Part shown: in pieces, positions 6,572 to 12,592 of the stretch
Layout of the letters: each line of letters starts with the position of its first letter
Numbering within the stretch: the first letter of the stretch is position 1
Assembly: GCA_038232055.1 (NCBI GenBank)
Contig: JBBSIN010000058.1
Span: 1-13,883 of the forward strand
Length of the DNA: 13,883 nt
DNA from: JBBSIN01 sp038232055
Lineage (GTDB): Bacteria > Actinomycetota > Actinomycetes > JADGOV01
Direction of reading: 5' to 3'
The notes under the pieces: model-generated
Database searches by the model: none
What the model was told of the DNA's origin: nothing
What the model saw: only the letters and a program-made list of their open reading frames with translations
Program-made: the position numbers and the translations under genes

Positions 6572-7981
6572 TCAGGTGGCGTCGGCGGCGCCGTACGACG
6601 CGCGTTCGTCGTCGGTGGGCGGCTCCGGCGTACACCTCGGACGAAAGCCGGCCGCGGAGGTGTCGAGGACGCGGTCGCCGCGGACGATGTCACGGAGTCG
6701 AGGCAGCCGCTCGGCGAGGGCGCGCTCAGCGCCGTACGACGACGGCCGGTAGTAGTCGCGACCGTCGACCGGATCGGGCGCGTACTGCTGGGCGACGACG
6801 CCGCCGGGGAAGTCATGCGCGTAGCGGTAGCCGCGGCCGTGGTCGAGCCGCTTCGCTCCCCCGTAGTGCGCGTCGCGCAGATGCGCCGGCACCCGACCGA
6901 TCAGGCCGGCGCGTACGTCGGCAACCGCCGCGTCGATCGCCGCGATGACCGCGTTGCTCTTGGGCGCTAGTGCCAGGTGTACAACGGCCTGGGCGAGGTT
7001 GAGCCGCGCCTCGGGGAGGCCGACGTACTCGACGGCGTGCGCGGCGGCCATCGCGACCGGCAGGGCGGTCGGGTCGGCGAGCCCAACGTCCTCACTGGCG
7101 AGGATGACGAGCCGGCGGGCCACGAACCGCGGGTCCTCCCCGGCCTCGATCATGCGGGCCAGGTAGTGCAGCGCGGCGTCGACGTCGCTGCCGCGGATGC
7201 TCTTGATGAGGGCGCTCGCGACGTCGTAGTGCTGGTCGCCCTCCCGGTCGTAGCGAACGGCCGCCCGGTCGATCGCGGCCTCCAGCGTCGGCAGGTCGAC
7301 GACCTCCGCGGCGCCCGCTGCCTCCAGCGCCGTCAGCGCCCGCCGGGCGTCGCCCCCGGCCAGCCTGACCAGATGGTCCTCGGCCTCCGGCAGAAGCTCG
7401 ACCCGGCCGTCGAACCCGCGCTCGTCGGCGACGGCCCGGCGTACGACGACGCGTACCTCGTCGTCGGAGAGTGGTTCGAGCGCGAGCAGCAGACTGCGCG
7501 AGAGCAGCGGCGAGACCACCGAGAAGAACGGGTTCTCCGTCGTCGCCGCCACGAGGGTCACCCACCGGTTCTCGACCGAGGGCAGCAACGCGTCCTGCTG
7601 GGTCTTGGAGAAGCGGTGCACCTCGTCGACGAAGAGCACGGTCTGCCGACCGGTCATGGCCAGGTCGCGGCGGGCCTCCTCGATGACCGCGCGGACCTCC
7701 TTGACCCCGGAGCTGACCGCGGACATCTCGACGAAGCGCCGCTCGGTGGCGTTGGCGACGACGTAGGCGAGCGTAGTCTTCCCGGTGCCCGGCGGCCCCC
7801 AGAGGATGAGCGAGAGCGCCGCACCGCCCTCCACCAGCCGGCGGAGCGGCGTACCGGGCCCGAGCAGGTGTTGCTGGCCGACGACCTCGTCGAGGGAGCG
7901 TGGCCGCATCCGTACGGCGAGCGGGGCCACCGCCGCCTCGGCGTCGCGACCGGCCGCCGCGAACAGGTCCTCACCCGACAC
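6572..7981 (-). CDS. rarA: Replication-associated recombination protein RarA (MgsA), AAA+ ATPase
   Basis: AAA+ ATPase related to clamp loaders and RuvB (Mgs1/WRNIP1 in eukaryotes), acting at stalled replication forks. The 469-aa length fits. N-terminal LAVRMRPRSLDEVVGQQHLLGPGTPLR is the family signature. Walker A is GPPGTGKTT at 62-70, Walker B LFVDEVHRF at 116-124, sensor 1 AATTENP at 145-151 and the arginine finger SRS around Arg162. The C-terminal MgsA oligomerisation domain follows from about residue 240 (ALIKSIRGSDVDAALHYLARMIEAGEDPRFVARRL, then YAHDFPGGVVAQQY near the end). The start is GTG 7981; the ribosome binding site is weak (a ggctcggga stretch), but no other start keeps the N-terminal motif. 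Divergent from the sialidase-like gene across a 141-bp spacer in which I find no clear promoter motif. Confidence 0.95.
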   Translation of the reverse strand: MSGEDLFAAAGRDAEAAVAPLAVRMRPRSLDEVVGQQHLLGPGTPLRRLVEGGAALSLILWGPPGTGKTTLAYVVANATERRFVEMSAVSSGVKEVRAVIEEARRDLAMTGRQTVLFVDEVHRFSKTQQDALLPSVENRWVTLVAATTENPFFSVVSPLLSRSLLLALEPLSDDEVRVVVRRAVADERGFDGRVELLPEAEDHLVRLAGGDARRALTALEAAGAAEVVDLPTLEAAIDRAAVRYDREGDQHYDVASALIKSIRGSDVDAALHYLARMIEAGEDPRFVARRLVILASEDVGLADPTALPVAMAAAHAVEYVGLPEARLNLAQAVVHLALAPKSNAVIAAIDAAVADVRAGLIGRVPAHLRDAHYGGAKRLDHGRGYRYAHDFPGGVVAQQYAPDPVDGRDYYRPSSYGAERALAERLPRLRDIVRGDRVLDTSAAGFRPRCTPEPPTDDERASYGAADAT

Positions 7982-8122
7982 GTCCCGAGCCTATGCCGCC
8001 CCGGACTTGTGCAGTCGGCCCGCGAGACGCAAGACACGAGCGACACCCCGTCGATTCGGCCGGGGTGCGCTTGGTCGGCGTCCCGCAGGGCCGACGGCCG
8101 AGAACTGCTACGGGGGTACACC

Positions 8123-10252
8123 ATGCGCCGTCGTCTCGTGCCGCTCTCCCTTGCGGCCCTCGCTGTCCCACTTCTCGTCGCCGCCCCGTACGCCGGAGCC
8201 GCCGGTACGTCCGGTGTCTCCTTCGGCGTGCCGCGGGTGGTCGACCCGATCCACACCTACGGCGAGCCCGACATCAGCATCGGCCCAACCGGCGACGTCG
8301 TCGTCTCCGGACCGCAGGGCACCGGGGTGCAGCGCTCGGTGTGGAACGTCTCGCGCGACAACGGCAACTCCTGGCGTTACGTCATGGACCTGCCGCAGGG
8401 CACGCCGGCCGCCGTGCCGCCGAGGAGTACGAACGGTCCTGGTGGTGGCGACACGGAGCTCGCCATCGACCACACGGGCAAGATCTACTACAGCGACCTC
8501 TACGCGCTGCAGTGCTTCACGGCGGCCACGACACCGGACCACGGGGCAACCGTGAACTCCTCTCCGCTGGGCTGCTCGCACCCGGAGGCCGATCGCCAGT
8601 GGTACGGGCTCTACGACCCGAAACCGAGTGACAACTCGGTCTCGCCGTACTACGCGGCCCATAAGGGCGCCAACGGCTACCTGACCAAGCCGTTGCTCTA
8701 CCTCTCCTACAACGACCTGCTCTTCGGCGCGCAGCTCGACAAGTCGACCGACGGGCGGACGTTCACGGTGGCCGGCAAGACGCAGACCCCGCCCGGGGTC
8801 TACGGCGACGGCACCGGCGGCAACAACGTCGCCGACGGCAACATCGTCATCGACCAGCACACCGGCAAAATGCTCGCGCTGGTCAACCACAGCGAGACCG
8901 GCAAACCCAACGGGCTCGCCCTCGCGGTCGGTACGCCAGACGTCGACGGCGACATGACGTTCTCGTACAACGTCGTCAAGGCCGGCCTGCCGCTCTCCCC
9001 CGACCTGCTCTTCCCGGTGCTCGCCCAGGACAAGAACCGCACGCTGTACGCCGCATGGATCGAGGACGGCAACCGCAGCGTCAGCAACTCCGCCGCGTAC
9101 CACGTCTTCTACTCCTACGCCACCGCGGCGAGCGGCTGGACGAACTGGTCGACGCCACGGCAGGTCGACTCCCCGCCGTCGCTGACCAACGTCTTCCCGT
9201 GGATCGCCGCCGGCGGCAAGGGCAACATCGACGTCGTCTGGTACGGCGCCGACCGCCGCGAGGATCCGAGCAAGAGGAGCGACACCACCCCGAAGAAGTG
9301 GAACGTCTTCATGGCAGAGGTGTCGGCTGCCGACAGCGCCGCACCCGTGGTGCGGCAGACCAAGGCGACGCCGCACCCCATGCACTACAACGACATCTGC
9401 CTGCTCGGCAGTGCGTGTGTCACGAACCAGGGCGACCGCAACCTCGCTGACTTCTTCCAGGTGAAGATCGACGCGGCCGGCCGCGCGCGGGTCGTCTACT
9501 CCGACACCTCCAACGGGCTTATCCAGCCGGGCTTCCAGCCGATCAACGGCCTGTTCGACCACAGCGGCGCCGCTGTGGTCACCGTGGGCACCCAGTCCAC
9601 CGGGCGCAACGCCTGGACCGGGCAGCCGCTGACCGCGCTACGGGCGCCGGCACCGCACCCGTCGATCGGCGACCGGACGGGTGACGCGCTGGTCAACAAG
9701 CCGATCGGCGGCACCAACGCGCCCGGCGGCGACATCACCAACGTCTCCCTCACCCCGGCAGGCAACAACCTCGCTGTCACGGTGAGCACGAAGGGCGGCA
9801 GCCTCGGCTCCGCCGCCCTGGCCGCCGGGACGCCGTTCGGTCAGATCGTGGTGCGCTGGCAGATGGGTAACACGCTCTACTACGCGGCCGTGGAGCAGGA
9901 CGCCGCCGGCATGACCACCAAGTACTACGGCGGGAAGACCGGCTCGATCGACCTGTGCTCGGTCTCGGCATGCGACCCGCACTACCTCACCTACTACGCA
10001 CCGCCGGCCGGCGGCACGACGGCGACCGGGGCGGCGAGCGTCCCGGCAACTGGGGCGGCGACGTACACCATCAAGGTCCCGCTGTCGGCGATCGGCAACC
10101 CGACCTCCTCCAGCCTGCTGGAGGAGGTCACCGGCTACACGTTCGTGTCGACGCAGTCGGCGTCGGTGCCGATCACCAACGCGCAGGCCGACGCGGAGAA
10201 CGGCATCCCGATCGAGATCGAGGGCACGGAGGCCTTCAACGCGAAGGGGTGA
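8123..10252 (+). CDS. Secreted sialidase-like (BNR/Asp-box) beta-propeller protein
   Basis: A 709-aa exported protein. I place the start at ATG 8123, with a gggggt Shine-Dalgarno 6-7 nt upstream, because the translation then opens with a classic signal peptide: MRRRLVPLSLAALAVPLLVA, cleavage likely after AGA near residue 27. The frame is open further upstream only as antisense to rarA. The region about 45-470 looks like a sialidase-type propeller: EPDISIGPTGDVVVSG at 48-63, an Asp-box SRDNGNSW at 77-84, a degenerate one STDGRTF at 208-214, and repeated 'D..G.....V.Y' strands. The C-terminal 200 residues (about 510-709) form a separate beta-rich domain with no anchor, LPXTG or membrane segment. 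Six cysteines fall into close pairs (131/151, 426/432, 612/617), suggesting extracellular disulfides. I cannot confirm the sialidase Arg triad, so substrate and activity are unknown; exo-alpha-sialidase annotation would be by fold only. Confidence 0.75.
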   Translation: MRRRLVPLSLAALAVPLLVAAPYAGAAGTSGVSFGVPRVVDPIHTYGEPDISIGPTGDVVVSGPQGTGVQRSVWNVSRDNGNSWRYVMDLPQGTPAAVPPRSTNGPGGGDTELAIDHTGKIYYSDLYALQCFTAATTPDHGATVNSSPLGCSHPEADRQWYGLYDPKPSDNSVSPYYAAHKGANGYLTKPLLYLSYNDLLFGAQLDKSTDGRTFTVAGKTQTPPGVYGDGTGGNNVADGNIVIDQHTGKMLALVNHSETGKPNGLALAVGTPDVDGDMTFSYNVVKAGLPLSPDLLFPVLAQDKNRTLYAAWIEDGNRSVSNSAAYHVFYSYATAASGWTNWSTPRQVDSPPSLTNVFPWIAAGGKGNIDVVWYGADRREDPSKRSDTTPKKWNVFMAEVSAADSAAPVVRQTKATPHPMHYNDICLLGSACVTNQGDRNLADFFQVKIDAAGRARVVYSDTSNGLIQPGFQPINGLFDHSGAAVVTVGTQSTGRNAWTGQPLTALRAPAPHPSIGDRTGDALVNKPIGGTNAPGGDITNVSLTPAGNNLAVTVSTKGGSLGSAALAAGTPFGQIVVRWQMGNTLYYAAVEQDAAGMTTKYYGGKTGSIDLCSVSACDPHYLTYYAPPAGGTTATGAASVPATGAATYTIKVPLSAIGNPTSSSLLEEVTGYTFVSTQSASVPITNAQADAENGIPIEIEGTEAFNAKG

Positions 10253-10291
10253 CACTTCCACGGTGTCCGTCAGCCGTCGCATTGCGGTGGG

Positions 10292-11083
10292 TTGACCACG
10301 ACGCTGTCGGAGGCGGAACTGCGGGCTCTTGCCGGTGACGATCCCTTCGTCCGGGGGTCACTGCGCAAGGGCCGGCGGATCGCCGCCGGTTGGTCCGGGT
10401 ACGGCGCGCTCGGCTGGCTCGGTATCGAGGCCGACGGGCGGCTGGGCTACCTCTCGGTGCTCGGCCCGCCCGACGGCGCCGCCCGGCTGGTGGCCGAGGC
10501 GGTGGCGGCGGTGGAGGCCAGCGACCCGGCACCTGAGGCGGTCGAGGCGCACTACCCGGCACCCGCGGCGATCCGGGTGACCATTCCCCGCGGCGCCGCG
10601 GCGTACCTGCCCGGTCGCCTCGAACTCACCGACCCGACCGACTGGGACTTTCGCTGGACGCAGGTGGCCCCACCGCAGCAGCCCGGTGAGGAGCAGGCCG
10701 GGTGGGCCGTCGACGACGCGAGCGTCGCCACCCTGCTGGCGGCGGAGCACCCGGATTCCTCGACGCAGGTCGGCGACTCCGGCGTACGCCGATGGGCGGC
10801 CATCGCGACGGATGCCTCTGGTGCCGTACTGGCCGGCATCGCCGCCGACACCAGCGGGGTGGGCGGCGTCGGCCACATGTCGGGCGTCACCGTGCGCGCG
10901 CACCTGCGCGGCCGCGGTTACGGTCGCGCGCTCTGCGCATGGCTGACCCGGCAGCTGCTGGCCGACCACGACACCGTCACCCTCGGCGTCTACTCGCACA
11001 ACGCGGCGGCCAGGCACCTCTACGACCGGCTCGGCTATCGCGGGGAGCACCAGTGCACGAGCGGACGACTCGTCCGCAGGTAG
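10292..11083 (+). CDS. GNAT family N-acetyltransferase
   Basis: A 263-aa protein whose C-terminal half is a GNAT domain. The acetyl-CoA pyrophosphate loop is RGRGYG at 206-211 (R-x-x-G-x-G) after the strand MSGVTVRAHLR, followed by the helix RALCAWLTRQLL; the motif B helix is NAAARHLYDRLGYR at 237-250. The N-terminal 125 residues have no obvious motif and may be a degenerate second GNAT fold, as in many long actinobacterial members. The acceptor substrate cannot be predicted. The start is taken as TTG 10292: it is the only start-type codon in this frame between the preceding gene's stop and the conserved sequence, and the next in-frame GTG would remove about 66 residues. The only purine-rich sequence (ggtggg) is almost touching the TTG, so initiation may be weak. 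It lies 39 bp behind the sialidase-like gene in the same frame, possibly cotranscribed. Confidence 0.82.
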   Translation: MTTTLSEAELRALAGDDPFVRGSLRKGRRIAAGWSGYGALGWLGIEADGRLGYLSVLGPPDGAARLVAEAVAAVEASDPAPEAVEAHYPAPAAIRVTIPRGAAAYLPGRLELTDPTDWDFRWTQVAPPQQPGEEQAGWAVDDASVATLLAAEHPDSSTQVGDSGVRRWAAIATDASGAVLAGIAADTSGVGGVGHMSGVTVRAHLRGRGYGRALCAWLTRQLLADHDTVTLGVYSHNAAARHLYDRLGYRGEHQCTSGRLVRR

Positions 11084-11099
11084 GGCGCCCGGCATCCCC

Positions 11100-11411
11100 T
11101 CAGGCCGGCTGGGCCCGATCGGCGACCCAGTCGACGAGCGCCCGCAGGGCGCCTGGAAGCGGCTCCGGCATCCGGACCTCCCCGGGTCGCTCGCCCCCCG
11201 AGATGCGTACCGCATAGGTGAACCGGTCCGCCGCGCCGGGCTGGTGCGTGGCGGCCGGTCGGGTCGGGGACGCCGCCACGAGGCGCCGCAGGATCTCCGC
11301 GTCGTCGGCCGGCAGGTCGTCGGTGTCCGCCATCCAGCGGGCCGAGATGCCGGCGAAACCACCGCTACGCACGACCTCGACCCGCAGCCGGGTGGCCTCC
11401 GACTCGGTCAC
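11100..11411 (-). CDS. Emfourin-type protealysin inhibitor
   Basis: A 103-aa small protein with the emfourin (M4in) pattern: LRVEVVRSGGFAGISARW (residues 9-26, the conserved SGGFAGI motif), a helix DDAEILRRLVAAS, then DRFTYAVRISGGE (62-74) and MPEPLPGALRALVDWV (81-96). Emfourin was described in Serratia as a slow, tight protein inhibitor encoded next to the M4 protease protealysin. Here the partner protease lies immediately upstream. The GTG start at 11411 overlaps the TGA that closes the protease once its one-base frameshift is corrected (GTGA), so the two would be translationally coupled. There is no signal peptide, matching the absence of one on the protease. In the DNA as given, the protease frame ends earlier, at 11491, and coupling would be lost. 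Confidence 0.85.
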   Translation of the reverse strand: MTESEATRLRVEVVRSGGFAGISARWMADTDDLPADDAEILRRLVAASPTRPAATHQPGAADRFTYAVRISGGERPGEVRMPEPLPGALRALVDWVADRAQPA

Positions 11412-12450
11412 GTCAGCACACCGACCCGCCGCCAGGCCGAGCGCACCGCGTCGCTCGCGTCCGTCCCCGCGGACCCCGCCGTGCTGACCGTCACGCCGGC
11501 GAAATCCGCGAACTGGGCGTCGGCCCGCAGGCTGCCGCGCAGGGTGTCGTACCAGATGCGGCCGGCCGTCTCCAGGCCCGTCCGCCCAGGGCCGTCGCGG
11601 TGAGATAAAAGGCCCGGTTCGGGATGCCGGAGTTGAGGTGCACCCCGCCGTCGTCCTCGTCGGTCTCGACGTAGTGCGCCATGTCCGTCGGCTGCGGGTC
11701 GGTCCCGAGCCGCGGGTCGTCGTACGCCGTCCCGGGGTGCGCCATGTCGCGCAGCGCCCTGCCGTGCACGCCGGGGGCGAGCAGCTCCACGCCGATCAGC
11801 CAGTCCGCCTGCTCGGCCGACTGATTCCGGGCGTACTGCTTCACCAGGGACCCGAAGACGTCGGAGATCGACTCGTTGAGCGCGCCGGACTGCCCGCGGT
11901 AGACCAGCTGCGCCTCGTCGGCGGTGACCCCGTGGGTCAGCTCGTGCGCGATGACGTCGAGGCTGCTGGTGAACCGGTTGAACAACCCGGGGATCCCGTC
12001 GCCGAAGACCATCTCCCGGCCGTCGAAGAACGCGTTGGGGTAGTCGGTGCCGAAGTGCACGTAACCGTCAAGTGGCAAGCCGGCGTCGTCCAGGGAGTTG
12101 CGCTGGTAGGCGTCCCGGTAGAAACCGAATGTCGTGCCCAATCCGTCGTAGGCCTCGTCGGTGGCAGGGTCACCGGTCGCCGCCGCCCCTTCGCTGCGGG
12201 CCACCGGGCCGGTCGGCGGGTCGGTGTCCGCGTGCCCACAGTCGTACACCGTGCGGCGCGGCTGCGTGCCCGGTGTCGCGCCGGCCGCCGGCCGATCCGG
12301 GGGTGCCGTGGCATCGGCACGGCGCTGCCGTCGACTCCGCAGGCTCGCGTCGAGGCGCAGCGCCTGCAGGGCGAGCGCCCGTTGCTCGGCGTCGCCGCGG
12401 TCGGCGACGGCCCTGAGCAGGTACGGCGGGACGATGCCGGCGTACGACAC
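11408..12450 (-). CDS. M4 metalloprotease, protealysin-like, disrupted by a one-base frameshift near the 3' end
   Basis: Thermolysin-family zinc protease with a short protealysin-type propeptide. The start is GTG 12450, with a strong GAGGAG five nt upstream; the product then opens with VSYAGIVPPYLL, including the PPYLL propeptide motif of protealysin-like proteases (8-12). The zinc site is HELTH (169-173) plus Glu193 in NESISD; the second catalytic His is His271 in GGVHLNSGIPN. After ...ATALGGRAW (residue 293) the frame slips: as given it reads on in a non-homologous frame to a stop at 11491 (319 aa). Adding one G near 11573 (TGGAG to TGGGAG on the coding strand) gives RAWETAGRIWYDTLRG...AWRRVGVLT and a TGA at 11410-11408, a 347-aa protein with the normal M4 C-terminus. 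No signal peptide, as in protealysin. Either a recent mutation or a sequencing error. Confidence 0.87.
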
Positions 12451-12526
12451 GGCAGCTCCTCGGCTCTGGGGTGGGCCGCAACGGCTCCTCTGGACTGTGT
12501 ACTCCCCTGCCTGCGCAGCTGCTCCA
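12451..12526 (-). promoter_or_regulatory. Upstream region of the protease-inhibitor operon
   Basis: Short spacer between the aspS hairpin and the protease start. It carries the GAGGAG ribosome binding site (12456-12461, minus strand). The octamer ggactgtg (plus strand) at 12492-12499 recurs at 12531-12538, a 39-bp offset, the second copy being inside the hairpin. A promoter for the protease is expected here because the aspS hairpin lies between the genes, but I see no good -10/-35 pair. Confidence 0.35.
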
Positions 12527-12582
12527 CGGCGGACTGTGGAGCCGGCTGAGTGTCCCAGCACTTCCAGGACTCCACACCGCCG
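12527..12582 (-). terminator. Terminator-like hairpin behind aspS
   Basis: Ten bp after the aspS stop codon an inverted repeat pairs cggcgg (12527-12532) and tgtggagcc (12535-12543) with ggactccaca (12567-12576) and ccgccg (12577-12582). That is 15 base pairs interrupted by a 2-nt and a 1-nt bulge, with a loop of 23 nt. No U-tract follows on the minus strand, which is common for actinobacterial terminator hairpins. It separates aspS from the protease gene on the same strand. Confidence 0.5.
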
Positions 12583-12592
12583 GTCGTCGACG

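Noticed and set aside
6151..6816. Minus-strand open frame with the repeated peptide RLAAAGRWLRPR
   Set aside because: The peptide repeat only mirrors the DNA array, and the frame overlaps the rarA C-terminus out of frame.
6977..8122. Plus-strand open frame continuous with the sialidase-like gene
   Set aside because: It is antisense to rarA, lacks family motifs, and the signal peptide with a ribosome binding site at 8123 marks the true start.
7982..8122. Divergent promoter pair between rarA and the sialidase-like gene
   Set aside because: Expected from gene orientation, but I found no convincing -10/-35 pairs; the TTGTGC near 8007 has no partner.
8108..9562. 484-codon minus-strand open frame
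   Set aside because: Antisense of the secreted protein; composition is Val/Arg/Gly-rich without motifs.
11089..11108. Small ccggc/gccgg hairpin between the convergent GNAT and inhibitor genes
   Set aside because: Five-bp stem overlapping the inhibitor stop codon; too weak to call a terminator in such GC-rich DNA.
10358..11362. 334-codon minus-strand open frame across the GNAT and inhibitor genes
   Set aside because: The GNAT acetyl-CoA loop and the emfourin motif are both in other frames; this translation has no motif.
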